Counted from the stretch's first letter, positions 1-12,404 are shown. The stretch is DNA of 64,000 nt from Jeotgalicoccus nanhaiensis (GCA_004570955.1 SPPL01000009.1:1-64000); one strand, 5' to 3'. Program-made: numbers and translations. Notes: generated from the letters alone by a model not told the origin.

Positions 1-40
1 AGTACATTAATTATTATAATAAATATAGAATCAAGACAAA

Positions 41-80
41 ATTAAAAGGCATGTCTCCTGAACAATTCAGGAAACATACC
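41..80 (-). terminator. tuf terminator
   Basis: Near-perfect inverted repeat (15-nt arms at 48-62 and 66-80, 3-nt loop) about 90 bases past the tuf stop. On the minus strand it is followed by a T-rich run (TTTTAAT), the form of an intrinsic terminator. It closes the str operon. Confidence 0.85.
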
Positions 81-97
81 TTGAAATCAGCCTAAAT

Positions 98-116
98 CCA
101 AAAGTTCAACTTTTGG
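98..116. repeat. short perfect inverted repeat downstream of tuf
   Basis: Perfect 9-bp arms CCAAAAGTT/AACTTTTGG around a single C. It lies between the tuf stop and the main terminator. There is no T-run on either side, so it may be an mRNA 3'-end stem or nothing. Function unknown. Confidence 0.4.
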
Positions 117-171
117 GTAGCACGTCAAATCTCAGCTCTTTTTATTTACAGTTATAACAATTCAAAAATTA

Positions 172-1356
172 TTATTTTTGGATTTCAGTTACAACGCCTG
201 ATCCTACAGTACGTCCACCTTCACGAATTGAGAAACGAGTACCGTCTTCAATAGCGATTGGTGAAATAAGTTCTACTGTCATTTCAACGTTGTCACCAGG
301 CATAACCATTTCAGTTCCTTCTGGTAAGTTACATACGCCAGTTACGTCAGTTGTACGGAAGTAGAACTGCGGGCGGTAGTTAGTGAAGAAAGGAGTGTGA
401 CGTCCACCTTCATCTTTTGAAAGAACATAAACTTCAGCTTTGAAGTTTGTGTGTGGTGTGATTGATCCTGGAGCAGCTAAAACCTGTCCACGCTGGATGT
501 CTTCACGTGCAACACCACGTAAAAGAGCACCGATGTTGTCACCAGCTTCAGCGTAGTCAAGAAGCTTACGGAACATTTCTACACCTGTAACAGTTGTTTT
601 CTTAGACTCAGTGATACCGATGATTTCGATTTCTTCACCGACTTTAACTTGTCCACGCTCAACACGTCCTGTAGCAACAGTACCACGGCCAGTGATTGAG
701 AATACGTCCTCAACAGGCATCATGAATGGCTTGTCAGAGTCGCGTTCCGGAGTTGGAATGTACTCATCAACAGCATTCATAAGGTCAAGAATTTTTTGTT
801 CGTACTCTTCGTCGCCTTCAAGAGCTTTAAGAGCTGAACCAGCGATTACTGGAACGTCGTCGCCAGGGAAGTCATATTCAGAAAGTAATTCACGAACTTC
901 CATTTCAACTAATTCAAGTAATTCTTCGTCGTCTACCATGTCAACTTTGTTTAAGAATACAACAAGTGCAGGTACACCTACGTTACGTGAAAGCAGGATG
1001 TGCTCACGAGTTTGTGGCATTGGGCCGTCAGCAGCAGATACTACTAAGATACCGCCGTCCATTTGTGCAGCACCAGTAATCATGTTTTTAACATAGTCAG
1101 CGTGTCCTGGGCAGTCAACGTGTGCATAGTGGCGTTTTTCAGTTTCGTACTCGATGTGAGACGTGTTAATTGTAATACCACGCTCTTTTTCTTCAGGTGC
1201 GTTGTCTACCATGTCGTAGCTTTGTGCTTCTCCGCCACCGTGTTTAGATAATACAGTCGCAATAGCAGCTGTTAAAGTTGTTTTACCGTGGTCAACGTGA
1301 CCAATAGTACCAATGTTGGCATGCGTTTTCGAACGGTCAAATTTTTCTTTACCCAT
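172..1356 (-). CDS. tuf: Elongation factor Tu
   Basis: EF-Tu is the GTPase that carries aminoacyl-tRNA to the ribosomal A site. The 394-residue length is standard. The G1 loop GHVDHGKT is at residues 19-26, with RGITI (switch I), DCPGH (G3) and NKVD (G4) downstream, followed by the two beta-barrel domains. The ATG follows an AAGGAG ribosome site. It is the last gene of rpsL-rpsG-fusA-tuf, but 126 bases separate it from fusA. That gap holds a good promoter and a terminator-like hairpin, so tuf may be expressed partly independently of the operon. Confidence 0.99.
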   Translation of the reverse strand: MGKEKFDRSKTHANIGTIGHVDHGKTTLTAAIATVLSKHGGGEAQSYDMVDNAPEEKERGITINTSHIEYETEKRHYAHVDCPGHADYVKNMITGAAQMDGGILVVSAADGPMPQTREHILLSRNVGVPALVVFLNKVDMVDDEELLELVEMEVRELLSEYDFPGDDVPVIAGSALKALEGDEEYEQKILDLMNAVDEYIPTPERDSDKPFMMPVEDVFSITGRGTVATGRVERGQVKVGEEIEIIGITESKKTTVTGVEMFRKLLDYAEAGDNIGALLRGVAREDIQRGQVLAAPGSITPHTNFKAEVYVLSKDEGGRHTPFFTNYRPQFYFRTTDVTGVCNLPEGTEMVMPGDNVEMTVELISPIAIEDGTRFSIREGGRTVGSGVVTEIQK

Positions 1357-1393
1357 TGTAAAATACCTCTCCTTATATAGAACATTATTTTTT

Positions 1394-1427
1394 ATATAAA
1401 ACCCGAGAACGGGGTAAACCCGTCTCG
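1394..1427 (-). terminator. terminator-like hairpin in the fusA-tuf gap / tuf leader
   Basis: Arms CGAGAACGGGG (1404-1414) and CCCGTCTCG (1419-1427) pair with one bulge around a TAAA loop. Reading the minus strand, the stem is followed by GGTTTTAT. It could end fusA transcripts. Because it lies downstream of the predicted tuf promoter, it could also attenuate tuf itself. Confidence 0.65.
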
Positions 1428-1444
1428 AAGTCTTTCTTACAACA

Positions 1445-1473
1445 CTTATAAAGCATTTATTCTAAAAAATCAA
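1445..1473 (-). promoter_or_regulatory. predicted SigA-type promoter of tuf
   Basis: Minus strand TTGATT (1468-1473), 17-bp spacer, TATAAG (1445-1450). It lies about 90 bases upstream of the tuf start, just before the fusA stop region. Based on box match and spacing only. Confidence 0.55.
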
Positions 1474-1482
1474 GTATATGAA

Positions 1483-3564
1483 TTAAGCACCTGTATTTTT
1501 CTTGATGATTTCTTCAGATACTGATTTAGGAACCTCTTCATAGTGGTCGAATACCATTGAGTAAGTACCGCGACCCTGCGTGTTAGAACGCAGTGATGTT
1601 GCGTATCCGAACATTTCAGAAAGTGGAACGAATGCGTTAACGACTTGAGCGTTACCGCGGGCATTCATACCTTCTACACGTCCGCGACGGCTTGTAACGT
1701 CACCCATGATGTCACCTAAATATTCTTCAGGCATAACGATTTCAACTTTCATCATCGGCTCTAAAAGAACTGGTTTACATACTTTCGCAGCTTCTCTCAG
1801 TGCCAGTGATGCAGCGACTTTAAACGCCATTTCAGATGAATCGACATCGTGGTATGAACCATCGTAAAGTTTAGCCTTAACGTCAACTAAAGGATATCCG
1901 GCAATTACACCGTTTTCCATAGAATCTTTAAGTCCAGCTTCTACAGATGGAATATATTCACGTGGAACCACCCCTCCGACAATCGCGTTTTCGAACTCGA
2001 AACCGCCGCCTTGCTCGTTTGGAGTAAATTCAATGTGAACGTCACCGAACTGACCGCGACCACCAGATTGGCGGGCGAATTTACCTTGTACCTTAGCAGG
2101 TGCAGTAAATGTTTCACGGTAAGATACCATTGGCGCACCAACGTTACATTCAACTTTGAATTCACGTTTCATGCGGTCAACAAGTACGTCCAGGTGAAGC
2201 TCACCCATACCGCCGATAATAACCTGTCCGGTTTCTTTATCAGTACGGGCTGTGAACGTCGGGTCTTCTTCCTGCAATTTAACAAGTGCAGTCGTTAACT
2301 TATCCTGGTCACTCTTAGACTTCGGCTCAACCGATAAGTGAATAACCGGTTCAGGGAATTCCATAGATTCAAGGATTACGTTAAGTTTTTCCTGTGTAAG
2401 AGTATCACCAGTACCAGTGTCTTTTAGACCTACTGCAGCAGCGATATCTCCTGAATAAACAGTCGAGATTTCTTCACGTGAGTTAGCGTGCATCTGTAAG
2501 ATACGGCCGACACGTTCACGTTTGCCTTTGGTAGTATTCTGTACGTAAGAACCAGCATCAAGTGTACCTGAGTACACGCGGAAGAAAGTAAGCTTACCAA
2601 CGAATGGATCCGTCATTACTTTAAATGCCAATGCTGCAAACGGCTCAGAATCATCCGGTTTTGCAATATACTCTTCTTCTTCATTATCAGCTTTATGACC
2701 GACAATCGGTTTAACGTCTAATGGAGATGGAAGGTAATCTACTACCGCGTTAAGCAGTAATTGAACACCTTTATTTTTGAATGCAGTACCGCAAAGTGCA
2801 GGGTAGAATTCAACATCACAAGTCGCTTTGCGAATTGCTGCTTTAAGTTCTTCCACAGAAAGTTCTTCTCCGCCGAGGTATTTTTCCATAACGTCTTCAT
2901 TGACGTCGGCTAAACCTTCGATAAGAGCTTCTCTTGCTTCTGCTGCTTCGTCAGCGTAATCTGCAGGGATTTCTATTTCGTTAATATCAGTTCCCAGGTC
3001 GTTACCGTAGCTGTATGCTTTCATTTCTACAAGATCAATGATTCCTGTGAAATTATCTTCAGCACCAATCGGAATTTGGATCGGGTGTGTATTCGCCTGT
3101 AAACGGTCTCTGATAGTGCCTACTGAATACTGGAAGTCTGCACCGACTTTGTCCATTTTGTTTACGAATACAAGTCTTGGAACGCCGTATGTTGTCGCCT
3201 GACGCCATACTGTTTCAGTTTGTGGCTCAACACCTGATTGTGCATCAAGTACTGTAACCGCACTGTCGAGTACACGTAATGAACGTTCAACTTCAACAGT
3301 GAAGTCTACGTGTCCAGGTGTATCGATAATGTTTACACGGTGGTTATCCCACTCAGCTGTTGTCGCAGCAGATGTGATCGTGATTCCACGTTCCTGCTCC
3401 TGCTCCATCCAGTCCATCTGTGAAGCACCTTCGTGTGTTTCACCTAGTTTGTGGATACGCCCTGTGTAATAAAGAATACGTTCAGTCGTCGTAGTTTTAC
3501 CTGCATCGATGTGTGCCATGATACCGATATTACGCGTTCTTTCTAGAGTAAATGGTCTTGCCAT
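1483..3564 (-). CDS. fusA: Elongation factor G
   Basis: EF-G is the GTPase that drives ribosomal translocation and, with RRF, recycling. It is 693 residues, the usual size. It begins [10 protein letters not shown] with G1 loop AHIDAGKT at 17-24, then the G domain, domain II, the fusidic-acid region and the C-terminal EF-G fold. It is third in the str operon, 59 bases after rpsG. The ribosome site GGAAGGAG is rather far (about 12 nt) from the ATG. It is intact and typical of Bacillales. Confidence 0.99.
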   Translation of the reverse strand: MARPFTLERTRNIGIMAHIDAGKTTTTERILYYTGRIHKLGETHEGASQMDWMEQEQERGITITSAATTAEWDNHRVNIIDTPGHVDFTVEVERSLRVLDSAVTVLDAQSGVEPQTETVWRQATTYGVPRLVFVNKMDKVGADFQYSVGTIRDRLQANTHPIQIPIGAEDNFTGIIDLVEMKAYSYGNDLGTDINEIEIPADYADEAAEAREALIEGLADVNEDVMEKYLGGEELSVEELKAAIRKATCDVEFYPALCGTAFKNKGVQLLLNAVVDYLPSPLDVKPIVGHKADNEEEEYIAKPDDSEPFAALAFKVMTDPFVGKLTFFRVYSGTLDAGSYVQNTTKGKRERVGRILQMHANSREEISTVYSGDIAAAVGLKDTGTGDTLTQEKLNVILESMEFPEPVIHLSVEPKSKSDQDKLTTALVKLQEEDPTFTARTDKETGQVIIGGMGELHLDVLVDRMKREFKVECNVGAPMVSYRETFTAPAKVQGKFARQSGGRGQFGDVHIEFTPNEQGGGFEFENAIVGGVVPREYIPSVEAGLKDSMENGVIAGYPLVDVKAKLYDGSYHDVDSSEMAFKVAASLALREAAKVCKPVLLEPMMKVEIVMPEEYLGDIMGDVTSRRGRVEGMNARGNAQVVNAFVPLSEMFGYATSLRSNTQGRGTYSMVFDHYEEVPKSVSEEIIKKNTGA

Positions 3565-3623
3565 GAGTATTCTTTGCTCCTTCCAGGAATGGATTAGATT
3601 TAAATACTAAAAGGCAGTGCTTC

Positions 3624-4094
3624 CTACCAGCGGTAGTGTGCAAATGCTCTGTTAGCTTCAGCCATTTTATGACTTTCTTCGCGTTTCTTAACTGCTCCAC
3701 CTGTGTTGTTAGCAGCATCAAGAATTTCGTTAGCTAATCTTTCTTCCATTGTCTTTTCCCCACGCAGACGTGCGTAGTTCACAAGCCAACGTAAGCTTAG
3801 AGTAGTACGGCGTTCTGGACGAACTTCAACCGGCACTTGGTAGTTTGACCCACCAACCCGGCGTGCTTTAACCTCAAGAAGTGGCATAATGTTTTCAATC
3901 GCTTCGTCAAAAACCTCCATAGCATCTTTACCAGAACGTTCTTGTACTAGATCAAATGCGTTATAAAGAATTTTTTGCGAAGTTCCTCGTTTACCGTCAA
4001 TCATCATTTTGTTGATGAGTTTAGTCACAAGCTTAGAGTTGTGAATCGGATCCGGTAATACATCTCTTTTTGGTACTGGACCTTTACGTGGCAT
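3624..4094 (-). CDS. rpsG: 30S ribosomal protein S7
   Basis: S7 nucleates assembly of the 16S rRNA 3' domain and lines the E site. The 156-residue length and [16 protein letters not shown] start match bacterial S7. The conserved [13 protein letters not shown] segment lies mid-protein and the C terminus ends in FAHYRW. The ATG follows AAGGAGG. It lies between rpsL and fusA in the canonical str operon. Confidence 0.99.
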   Translation of the reverse strand: MPRKGPVPKRDVLPDPIHNSKLVTKLINKMMIDGKRGTSQKILYNAFDLVQERSGKDAMEVFDEAIENIMPLLEVKARRVGGSNYQVPVEVRPERRTTLSLRWLVNYARLRGEKTMEERLANEILDAANNTGGAVKKREESHKMAEANRAFAHYRW

Positions 4095-4163
4095 AATTAT
4101 CCTCCTTCCATTTTTTATTTTATCATTTTTTTAATTTGCTTACGCATCTAAAGTGACTGAATA

Positions 4164-4583
4164 TTACTTGTCGCCTTTAGGTTTTTTAGCACCGTAATGT
4201 GAACGGCTTTGTCTGCGTCCTTCAACACCTGAAGTATCAAGAGCACCGCGAACTACGTGGTAACGTACCCCCGGTAAGTCTTTAACACGTCCTCCGCGGA
4301 TAAGTACAACACTGTGTTCTTGCAGGTTGTGACCGATACCAGGGATATACGCGTTCACTTCAATATTATTTGATAATCTGACACGTGCATATTTACGCAA
4401 AGCAGAGTTTGGTTTTTTAGGAGTCATAGTACCTACACGTGTACAAACACCGCGTTTTTGTGGCGCAGCGTCAGTAGTAACGCGTTTCTTAAGACTGTTA
4501 AACCCTCTGTTCAATGCAGGCGATGCAGATTTTTGTGATTTAGTACTGCGTGACTTTCTGATCAACTGATTAATAGTTGGCAT
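4164..4583 (-). CDS. rpsL: 30S ribosomal protein S12
   Basis: S12 sits at the decoding centre. I take the ATG at 4583 ([10 protein letters not shown]), giving 139 residues, because it follows a GAGGAGG ribosome site and matches all S12 N termini. The reading frame stays open 42 codons further upstream, but that part is leader sequence. The [11 protein letters not shown] and GGRVKDLPG segments carry the lysines that are mutated in streptomycin-resistant strains; both are wild type. It is the first gene of the str operon, with its own promoter upstream. Confidence 0.98.
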   Translation of the reverse strand: MPTINQLIRKSRSTKSQKSASPALNRGFNSLKKRVTTDAAPQKRGVCTRVGTMTPKKPNSALRKYARVRLSNNIEVNAYIPGIGHNLQEHSVVLIRGGRVKDLPGVRYHVVRGALDTSGVEGRRQSRSHYGAKKPKGDK

Positions 4584-4895
4584 AATCGAATGTCCTCCTC
4601 TCTTTTTCTTAATCCACACATCCAGGTGGTTCATTTTCAGGGTATAAAAAATCTGTAAGATGTAAATCTTACACAAAATACACTTTGTCTCCTTTATGAC
4701 TGGGCACAAAGTCCCCTCACAAAGTAACCTTAACTATAATACCACTGCGGCAGCTTCAGTGTCAAGCTTTCCCGATATAAAAAAACATATCGCTAAGACA
4801 TAAACAGATTAACACAAATCTCCTTCTATAGCTACAATAAACCGGGGATTTTTGTTGAAGTTTTTTCTTTCTCGGGCAGTTTCATTTTTATAAAA
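4584..4895 (-). other. rpoC-rpsL intergenic / str operon leader
   Basis: About 400 bases (4584-4984) separate rpsL from rpoC. They hold the rpoC terminator, an extra stem and the str promoter. The leader between promoter and rpsL is about 150 bases. In S. aureus and B. subtilis this gap carries a small L7Ae-family gene. I see no open frame of that kind here on the minus strand. Confidence 0.6.
4736..4765 (-). promoter_or_regulatory. predicted str operon promoter (rpsL-rpsG-fusA-tuf)
   Basis: Minus strand TTGACA (4760-4765, perfect consensus), 18-bp spacer, TATTAT (4736-4741). It lies downstream of the rpoC terminator and upstream of rpsL, the expected place for a separate str promoter. Confidence 0.75.
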
Positions 4896-4919
4896 AGCCG
4901 CTCCTGTTACGGAGCGGCT
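4888..4919 (-). terminator. rpoBC terminator
   Basis: Perfect 9-bp stem AGCCGCTCC/GGAGCGGCT (4896-4904 and 4911-4919) with a 6-nt loop, followed on the minus strand by TTTTTAT. It lies 65 bases past the rpoC stop. Confidence 0.9.
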
Positions 4920-4922
4920 ACC

Positions 4923-4953
4923 GCACATGCAGTTGACCCTTCAATGCATGTGC
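4923..4953. repeat. second perfect stem after rpoC
   Basis: Perfect 9-bp arms GCACATGCA and TGCATGTGC with a 13-nt loop, between the rpoC stop and its terminator. It lacks a T-run. It may be an RNA-processing or mRNA-stabilising stem. Confidence 0.45.
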
Positions 4954-4984
4954 TTCCCTCTTATTTTAGTACCTTCCGAAAAAG

Positions 4985-7900
4985 TTAATCTTCTAAAAGA
5001 ACAACTTCTTCTTCCGATACTGCTTTTTCAGCTACATCTATCTCTACATCTTTATACTTGGCCATTCCTGTACCTGCAGGAATCAGTTTACCGATAATAA
5101 CGTTCTCTTTAAGGCCGAGAAGATCATCGCGTTTCCCTTTAATCGCTGCATCTGTCAGGACACGTGTTGTTTCCTGGAAGCTTGCTGCTGAAAGGAAACT
5201 TTCAGTTTCAAGTGAAGCTTTCGTAATACCGAGCAGTACCGGTTTTGCTGTTGCCGGACGTTTTCTCTGTTTGAAGATCTCTTTGTTGGCGTCCGTAAAC
5301 GTATGAATTTCTACTAAAGCACCTGGTAATAACGAAGTGTCTCCGGCATCGATAATGCGCACTTTTCGCAGCATTTGACGAACCATAACTTCAACGTGCT
5401 TATCACCGATTTCTACCCCTTGCATGCGGTATACTTTCTGTACTTCTTTAAGCAGATATTCCTGTGTCGTATTTAAACCGGCTACCTGAAGCAGCTGTTT
5501 AGGTTCGATTGAACCTTCATTTAACACTTCACCAGGACCGACTTTATCGCCGACTTCAACCAGCAGGCGTGCTGCCCCTGGCACCATGTAAGTGCGGGTT
5601 TCATGCTCACCTTTAACTTTAACTTCCTGCTGACGGTCCTTAACAACTTCAATATCCGTTACTGTACCGTGTATTTCTGAAATCTGTGCCTGCCCTTTCG
5701 GGTTACGCGCTTCGAATAGTTCCTGAATACGCGGTAAACCTTGTGTAATATCGCTACCTGCTACCCCGCCTGTGTGGAATGTACGCATTGTAAGCTGTGT
5801 ACCCGGCTCACCAATTGATTGAGCGGCAATTGTACCAACTGCTTCGCCGACCTCAACTTTTTCACCAGTCGCAAGGTTTTTACCATAGCAGCGTTCGCAT
5901 ACACCATGACGTGTATTACATGTAAATGCTGAACGGATATATACTTCTTCAATGCCGCTGTTCACGATTTCTTTAGCGATATCCGGAGTGATTAACTCGT
6001 TGCTGCCGAGAATGACCTCGTCAGTTTCCGGATGTCTTACAGTTTCTTTTACATAACGGCCTTCCAGACGGTCGATAAGCGGCTCGATAAGTTCTGATCC
6101 TTCTGTCAGTGCAGAAACACTCAGTCCTTTATCAGTACCGCAATCTTCTTCGCGTACGATAACATCCTGCGCAACATCAACCAGACGGCGTGTCAGGTAA
6201 CCCGAGTCAGCAGTTTTCAGTGCTGTATCGGCAAGACCTTTACGCGCACCGTGAGTCGAGATAAAGTACTCGAGTACTGTCAGTCCCTCACGGAAACTTG
6301 ATTTGATTGGAAGCTCGATGATTTCACCTGACGGGTTCGCCATCAGTCCGCGCATACCGGCAAGCTGTGTAAAGTTTGATGCGTTACCGCGGGCACCTGA
6401 GTCACTCATCATGAAGATCGGGTTCAGGCGGTGTAATGATGCCATCAGTTTTTCCTGAATAACATCTTTAGCTTTTGTCCAAAGTTCAATAACAGCATTA
6501 TAACGTTCTTCTTCAGTAATTAAACCGCGGGAGAACTGCTTCTGAACTTTCTCAACTTTTTCTTCAGTATCGTCGATGATGACCTGTTTCTCAGGAAGTA
6601 CAACGATATCTGCTACCCCTACCGTAATACCGGCTTTAGCGGAGTATTTGAATCCGAGGTCTTTCATCAGATCCAGCATGACAGATGTTTCTGTAATGTG
6701 GAACTTGTTGAAGACTTCCGCAATAACCTGTCCAAGATATTTCTTGTCAAATGGATCGACAAGCGGCATTTCCTGAATTTTTTCAACTAAACCTTCTTCG
6801 CCTAAATCTTTAGCGTCAATGAAGTATTTGTTTGGTGTTTTGCGTTCTAAGTTTTCGCGTGTCGGTTCGTTAATATACGGGAATGAAGGCGGCATAATCT
6901 GATTGAAGATTACTTTGCCGACAGTCGTCATTAATAGTTTACCTTTGTTCTCCGCAGAAACTTTTTCCTCAGATAAGGTTTGTGTATGAAGGCCGATACG
7001 CGTATGAAGTGATGTGTAACCGTTCTGGTAAGCCATCACAACTTCATCGATACTCTTGAAGATATGCCCTTCATTTTTCATGTTTTCACGTTCAAGTGTC
7101 AAGTAGTAGTTACCAAGAACCATATCCTGGGACGGTGTAACTACCGGCTTGCCGTCTTTAGGGTTAAGGATATTTTGAGCAGCGAGCATCAGCATGCGTG
7201 CTTCAGCTTGTGCTTCTTTCGATAATGGAACGTGCACTGCCATCTGGTCACCGTCAAAGTCAGCATTGTATGCTGTTGTAACTAACGGGTGAAGACGGAT
7301 AGCGCGGCCTTCCACTAATTTCGCTTCGAAAGCCTGAATACCGAGACGGTGAAGTGTCGGTGCACGGTTCAGCAGTACCGGGTGCTCGGAAATAACATCT
7401 TCCAGAACATCCCATACTTCATTTTCCATGCGCTCAATCTTGCCTTTGGCATTCTTGATGTTTGTCGCCAAGTCACGTGCTACAAGTTCTTTCATCACGA
7501 AAGGCTTGAACAGTTCGAGCGCCATTTCCTTCGGCAGTCCGCACTGATACATTTTCAGACCCGGTCCGACAACGATTACCGAACGTCCTGAATAGTCAAC
7601 ACGTTTACCAAGAAGGTTCTGACGGAAACGTCCCTGTTTACCTTTAAGCATATGAGACAGTGACTTAAGCGGGCGGTTACCCGGTCCTGTAACAGGACGG
7701 CCACGGCGGCCATTATCGATAAGCGCATCTACAGCTTCCTGCAGCATGCGTTTCTCATTCTGGACGATAATTCCCGGTGCTCCTAAATCAAGGAGACGTT
7801 TCAGACGGTTGTTACGGTTAATTACGCGACGGTAAAGGTCGTTCATATCACTCGTAGCAAAACGCCCGCCGTCCAGCTGTACCATCGGACGAATTTCCGG

Positions 7901-8605
7901 AGGAATAATCGGCAGCACATCAAGAATCATCCATGACGGATCATTGCCTGAATGACGGAAAGCTTCAACGACTTCAAGACGTTTGATCGCTCTTGTCAGA
8001 CGCTGTCCTGTTGCTGTTTCAAGCTCTTTTCTGAGCATTTCAAGTTCCGCGTTTAAGTCCACCTGCTGAAGTAATTCTTTAATCGCTTCAGCACCCATTT
8101 TCGCTGCAAATGTATTGCCGAATTTATCGTAATACTCGCGGTATTCACGTTCGCTTAAGAGCTGCTTAGGCTCGAGACCCGTAGGTCCCGGCTTAATTAC
8201 AGCGTAAGATGCGAAATAGATAATTTCTTCAAGCGAGCGGGGTGACATATCTAAAAGGAGACCCATGCGTGACGGAATTCCTTTAAAGTACCAGATGTGA
8301 GTTACAGGAGCTGCAAGCTCGATGTGCCCCATTCTTTCACGTCTTACTTTAGCGCGTGTAACTTCGACTCCGCAGCGGTCACAAACCATCCCTTTATATC
8401 TGACACGTTTGTACTTACCGCAGCTGCATTCCCAGTCTTTAGTCGGTCCGAAAATCTTCTCACAGAATAAACCATCGCGTTCCGGTTTTAATGTTCTGTA
8501 GTTAATCGTTTCCGGTTTCTTCACTTCACCGAAAGACCATGAACGAATCTTTTCCGGTGACGCTAAACCAATTTTCATATATTTAAATCTATTAACATCT
8601 ATCAA
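4985..8605 (-). CDS. rpoC: DNA-directed RNA polymerase subunit beta'
   Basis: Beta' carries the catalytic magnesium site of RNA polymerase. It is 1206 residues and near-colinear with the S. aureus protein. The N-terminal zinc ribbon ([20 protein letters not shown]) is at about residues 60-80. The active-site NADFDGD is near residue 450, and the bridge-helix/trigger-loop region with [17 protein letters not shown] and [11 protein letters not shown] follows. The start is TTG (frame begins MIDVNRF), supported by AGGGAGG 8 nt upstream. It follows rpoB after 39 bases and is co-transcribed. Confidence 0.99.
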   Translation of the reverse strand: MIDVNRFKYMKIGLASPEKIRSWSFGEVKKPETINYRTLKPERDGLFCEKIFGPTKDWECSCGKYKRVRYKGMVCDRCGVEVTRAKVRRERMGHIELAAPVTHIWYFKGIPSRMGLLLDMSPRSLEEIIYFASYAVIKPGPTGLEPKQLLSEREYREYYDKFGNTFAAKMGAEAIKELLQQVDLNAELEMLRKELETATGQRLTRAIKRLEVVEAFRHSGNDPSWMILDVLPIIPPEIRPMVQLDGGRFATSDMNDLYRRVINRNNRLKRLLDLGAPGIIVQNEKRMLQEAVDALIDNGRRGRPVTGPGNRPLKSLSHMLKGKQGRFRQNLLGKRVDYSGRSVIVVGPGLKMYQCGLPKEMALELFKPFVMKELVARDLATNIKNAKGKIERMENEVWDVLEDVISEHPVLLNRAPTLHRLGIQAFEAKLVEGRAIRLHPLVTTAYNADFDGDQMAVHVPLSKEAQAEARMLMLAAQNILNPKDGKPVVTPSQDMVLGNYYLTLERENMKNEGHIFKSIDEVVMAYQNGYTSLHTRIGLHTQTLSEEKVSAENKGKLLMTTVGKVIFNQIMPPSFPYINEPTRENLERKTPNKYFIDAKDLGEEGLVEKIQEMPLVDPFDKKYLGQVIAEVFNKFHITETSVMLDLMKDLGFKYSAKAGITVGVADIVVLPEKQVIIDDTEEKVEKVQKQFSRGLITEEERYNAVIELWTKAKDVIQEKLMASLHRLNPIFMMSDSGARGNASNFTQLAGMRGLMANPSGEIIELPIKSSFREGLTVLEYFISTHGARKGLADTALKTADSGYLTRRLVDVAQDVIVREEDCGTDKGLSVSALTEGSELIEPLIDRLEGRYVKETVRHPETDEVILGSNELITPDIAKEIVNSGIEEVYIRSAFTCNTRHGVCERCYGKNLATGEKVEVGEAVGTIAAQSIGEPGTQLTMRTFHTGGVAGSDITQGLPRIQELFEARNPKGQAQISEIHGTVTDIEVVKDRQQEVKVKGEHETRTYMVPGAARLLVEVGDKVGPGEVLNEGSIEPKQLLQVAGLNTTQEYLLKEVQKVYRMQGVEIGDKHVEVMVRQMLRKVRIIDAGDTSLLPGALVEIHTFTDANKEIFKQRKRPATAKPVLLGITKASLETESFLSAASFQETTRVLTDAAIKGKRDDLLGLKENVIIGKLIPAGTGMAKYKDVEIDVAEKAVSEEEVVLLED

Positions 8606-8644
8606 TGAGCTTTCCTCCCTAAAGTTTTCTCGAAGCTCAGCACA

Positions 8645-11600
8645 TTACTCAGTAACATTTTCATTTTCAGCTGAAGCAGTTACCTTGTCCGATTGAGTCG
8701 GTTGGCTTTCCATCTCGTCATCTTCTGTATCGCGCAATTCAATTTCTTCGTCGTTTTCATCCATGATACTTACATCGAGACCCAGACTCTGAAGTTCTTT
8801 CATCAATACTCTGAATGATTCCGGAACGCCCGGTTTCGGCAGGTTTTCACCTTTAACAATTGCTTCATATGTTTTCACACGCCCGACTGTATCATCGGAT
8901 TTAACTGTCAGAATTTCCTGTAATGTGTATGCGGCACCGTATGCTTCAAGCGCCCAAACTTCCATCTCACCGAAACGCTGTCCGCCGAACTGCGCTTTAC
9001 CGCCCAGTGGCTGCTGCGTTACTAATGAGTAAGGTCCGGTACTTCTTGCATGCAGTTTATCGTCAACCATGTGCGCAAGTTTAAGCATGTACATCACACC
9101 AACAGAAATACGGTTTTCAAACGGTTCGCCTGTGCGTCCGTCGTAAAGTACCGTCTTACCGTCGCGTGCAAGTCCTGCTTCTTCCATCGTAGTCCATACA
9201 TCATCTTCGTTCGCTCCGTCAAATACCGGAGATGCCATTCTTAAGCCCATTGCACGCGCCGCCATACCGAGGTGCAGTTCAAGAACCTGACCAATGTTCA
9301 TACGGGACGGGACACCAAGCGGGTTAAGCATGATATCAATTGGCGTGCCGTCAGGCATATAAGGCATATCTTCTTCAGGTAAAATTTTCGAAATAACACC
9401 TTTGTTACCGTGACGTCCGCACATTTTATCTCCTTCAGAAATTTTTCTCTTCTGAACGATATAAACACGAACGAGCTGGTTCACACCAGGTGATAATTCG
9501 TCGCCGTCTTCACGGTTGAAGACTTTAACATCAAGCACGATTCCGCCTGCACCGTGAGGTACACGCAGTGAAGTATCTCTGACTTCACGCGCTTTTTCAC
9601 CGAAGATTGCATGCAGTAAACGTTCTTCTGCAGTTAATTCAGTCACACCTTTAGGCGTTACTTTACCGACGAGAATATCACCGTCGATAACTTCAGCACC
9701 GATGTGCACAATTCCGCGATCGTCCAGTTTTTTAAGCGCGCTGTCCGATACGTTTGGAATGTCGCGTGTAATTTCTTCAGGTCCGAGTTTTGTGTCTCTT
9801 GATTCAGATTCGTATTCTTCAATATGAATTGAAGTGTATACATCCTGTTTCACAAGACGCTCACTCATAATTACAGCATCCTCATAGTTATAACCATCCC
9901 ACGTCATAAAGCCGACAACAAGGTTGCGTCCAAGAGCCATTTCACCGTTGTCCATAGAAGGTCCATCGGCAAGTATTTCACCTTTTTCAACGATGTCGCC
10001 TTCAGTAATTATCGGTTTCTGGTTATAGCATGTTCCTGCGTTTGAACGCACGAATTTAGACATTCTGTAAATATCTTTTTCTGTTTCTACGTCTTTACCG
10101 TTCTTATCTTCGATACGGCGGACGTGAATTTCTTTCGCTTCGACATGTTCAACGCGCCCTCTGTAGCGTGAAACTACAGCAGCACCTGAGTCGCGGGCAG
10201 ACACGTGTTCCATACCTGTACCGATAAACGGCGATTCAGGATTTAATAATGGAACTGCCTGACGCTGCATGTTCGCACCCATAAGTGCACGGTTAGAGTC
10301 ATCATTCTCAAGGAATGGAATACAAGCAGTCGCGGCAGATACTACCTGCTTAGGCGATACGTCCATGTAGTCCATACGATCCCGCTGCATCTGAGTGTTG
10401 TTTCCGCGGAAACGGCAGATAACTTCCTCATCGAGGAATGAGCCGTCTTCATCGAGAACAGCATTCGCCTGCGCAACGACATAGCTGTCTTCTTCATCAG
10501 CTGTTAAGTAATCGATTTTATTCGTTACTTTATTCGTTTCAGGATCAACTCTTCTGTACGGTGTTTCGATAAATCCGAAATCATTAACGCGTGCATAACT
10601 TGACAGCGTGTTAATCAGACCGATGTTCGGCCCCTCCGGAGTTTCAATCGGACACATACGTCCGTAGTGAGAGTAGTGAACGTCACGCACTTCCATGCCG
10701 GCGCGTTCACGAGTCAGACCGCCGGGTCCTAAGGCAGACAGACGGCGTTTGTGCGTCAGTTCTGCAAGCGGATTTGTCTGGTCCATAAATTGTGATAACT
10801 GCGAGCTTCCGAAGAACTCTTTAATAGATGCAATTACCGGACGAATGTTAATCAGCTGTTGAGGCGTTACCGTTTCAGTATCCTGAATAGACATTCTTTC
10901 ACGTACAACACGTTCCATACGGGAAACACCGATACGGAATTGGTTTTGCAGCAATTCACCGACTGAACGCAGACGACGGTTACCGAGATGGTCAATATCA
11001 TCTGTGAATCCGACACCTTCCAATAAATTAAAGAAATAACTCATTGAAGAAATAATATCTGAAGGCGTGATTGATTTAACTTCCACATCAGGGAAGGCGT
11101 TGCCGATTACTGTCGTTGAATGCTCTTCATTGTTGCGTGATTTGACTTTCACCGATTGAATTTCAACAGGCTCGTCTAAGAGCCCCTGCTCAAGGTGATA
11201 AGTTTTCAGGTTTGCAGTTGTTTCAAGCTGCTCCATAATCGAGTCCAGTGTACGGCGATCGATAGTTGAGCCTGCTTCAGCAATAATTTCACCTGTCTCT
11301 GAGTCGACAACCGGTTCTGTAAGCACTTGGTTGAAGAGACGGTTTTGCAGATGAAGTTTTTTATTCATCTTATAACGTCCGACATTTGCAAGATCGTACC
11401 GTTTCGGATCAAAGAATCTCGAATATAATAAATTACGTGCGTTTTCTACTGTTGGCGGTTCGCCTGGACGCAATCTTTCATAGATTTCTAACAGGGCCTG
11501 GTCGACTGTTTCTGTCGCATCTTTCTCGAGCGTATTGCGAAGGTATTCGTTATCGCCGAGAAGATTGATGATTTCTTCGTCAGTTGCAAAACCTAACGCA

Positions 11601-12187
11601 CGTAATAATACCGTAATCGGCAATTTGCGCGTGCGGTCAATTCTTACATATACGACATCTTTTGCGTCGATTTCATATTCCAACCATGCGCCACGGTTAG
11701 GGATGACTGTTGCTCCGAAGTTCAATTTACCATTTTTGTCGAACTTCTCAGAGAAATATACAGACGGGCTTCTTACTAATTGCGAAACGATTACACGCTC
11801 GGCACCATTAATAATAAAAGTCCCTGTATCCGTCATCAATGGGAAATCTCCCATAAATACATCCTGCTCTTTAACTTCGCCGGTTTCTTTGATGACTAAG
11901 CGAACTTTCACTCTCAGCGGTGCTGAGTAAGTAGAATCGTGATCTTTCGCTTCTTCCTCGTTATACTTCGGTTCGCCGAGTTTATAATCTACAAATTCCA
12001 AAGACATATTCCCAGTAAAATCTTCTACCGGAGAAATATCTTTAAACATTTCGATTAGACCGGTTTCTAAAAACCACTCGTACGATTTCGTCTGAATCTC
12101 AATTAAGTTAGGTAATTCTAACTTCTCTTCGATACGCGCATAACTTCTACGTTGTGCATGTCTTCCATACTGAATCAATTGACTCAT
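8645..12187 (-). CDS. rpoB: DNA-directed RNA polymerase subunit beta
   Basis: Beta subunit of RNA polymerase and rifampicin target. I choose the ATG at 12187 ([14 protein letters not shown], 1180 residues), not a GTG four codons upstream, because AGGGGTG sits 9 nt before it. The rifampicin region [20 protein letters not shown] then [11 protein letters not shown] is wild type at the usual resistance positions. One neutral-looking change (Thr where S. aureus has Ala, as I recall that sequence) is present. The C terminus has an acidic tail ([18 protein letters not shown]). It is followed directly by rpoC. Confidence 0.99.
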   Translation of the reverse strand: MSQLIQYGRHAQRRSYARIEEKLELPNLIEIQTKSYEWFLETGLIEMFKDISPVEDFTGNMSLEFVDYKLGEPKYNEEEAKDHDSTYSAPLRVKVRLVIKETGEVKEQDVFMGDFPLMTDTGTFIINGAERVIVSQLVRSPSVYFSEKFDKNGKLNFGATVIPNRGAWLEYEIDAKDVVYVRIDRTRKLPITVLLRALGFATDEEIINLLGDNEYLRNTLEKDATETVDQALLEIYERLRPGEPPTVENARNLLYSRFFDPKRYDLANVGRYKMNKKLHLQNRLFNQVLTEPVVDSETGEIIAEAGSTIDRRTLDSIMEQLETTANLKTYHLEQGLLDEPVEIQSVKVKSRNNEEHSTTVIGNAFPDVEVKSITPSDIISSMSYFFNLLEGVGFTDDIDHLGNRRLRSVGELLQNQFRIGVSRMERVVRERMSIQDTETVTPQQLINIRPVIASIKEFFGSSQLSQFMDQTNPLAELTHKRRLSALGPGGLTRERAGMEVRDVHYSHYGRMCPIETPEGPNIGLINTLSSYARVNDFGFIETPYRRVDPETNKVTNKIDYLTADEEDSYVVAQANAVLDEDGSFLDEEVICRFRGNNTQMQRDRMDYMDVSPKQVVSAATACIPFLENDDSNRALMGANMQRQAVPLLNPESPFIGTGMEHVSARDSGAAVVSRYRGRVEHVEAKEIHVRRIEDKNGKDVETEKDIYRMSKFVRSNAGTCYNQKPIITEGDIVEKGEILADGPSMDNGEMALGRNLVVGFMTWDGYNYEDAVIMSERLVKQDVYTSIHIEEYESESRDTKLGPEEITRDIPNVSDSALKKLDDRGIVHIGAEVIDGDILVGKVTPKGVTELTAEERLLHAIFGEKAREVRDTSLRVPHGAGGIVLDVKVFNREDGDELSPGVNQLVRVYIVQKRKISEGDKMCGRHGNKGVISKILPEEDMPYMPDGTPIDIMLNPLGVPSRMNIGQVLELHLGMAARAMGLRMASPVFDGANEDDVWTTMEEAGLARDGKTVLYDGRTGEPFENRISVGVMYMLKLAHMVDDKLHARSTGPYSLVTQQPLGGKAQFGGQRFGEMEVWALEAYGAAYTLQEILTVKSDDTVGRVKTYEAIVKGENLPKPGVPESFRVLMKELQSLGLDVSIMDENDEEIELRDTEDDEMESQPTQSDKVTASAENENVTE

Positions 12188-12374
12188 CGACAGATTCACC
12201 CCTAATAATATTTGCGTAAACTATAATGGACATTTAAGAGCGGAACAGTTCAAAAGACAAAAAGAAAACGGAATCGTATTCAACCCCATTTCCTATTAAA
12301 CTGGACACTTATTCAAAATGTTCCATTCAACAGCTGCACAGAAAAGTACATACTTATTGATATTAATTTAACAT

Positions 12375-12404
12375 TCTATAAGAATAACATATACAATTTG
12401 TCAA
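12375..12404 (-). promoter_or_regulatory. predicted rpoBC promoter
   Basis: Minus strand TTGACA (12399-12404, consensus), 18-bp spacer, TATAGA (12375-12380). It begins just past the rsmC stop and leaves a leader of about 180 bases before rpoB. I see no other clear signal in that leader. Confidence 0.65.

Noticed and set aside
611-1096. Plus-strand open frame of 161 codons opposite tuf
   Set aside because: Exact antisense of a highly conserved gene; Ser/Thr-rich shadow composition and no ribosome site.
4584-4709. 42-codon extension of rpsL
   Set aside because: S12 starts at MPTINQ with a strong ribosome site at 4583; the extension is leader and does not match S12 or L7Ae.
11535-11930. Plus-strand open frame of 131 codons opposite rpoB
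   Set aside because: Shadow of rpoB codons; no family resemblance and no promoter.
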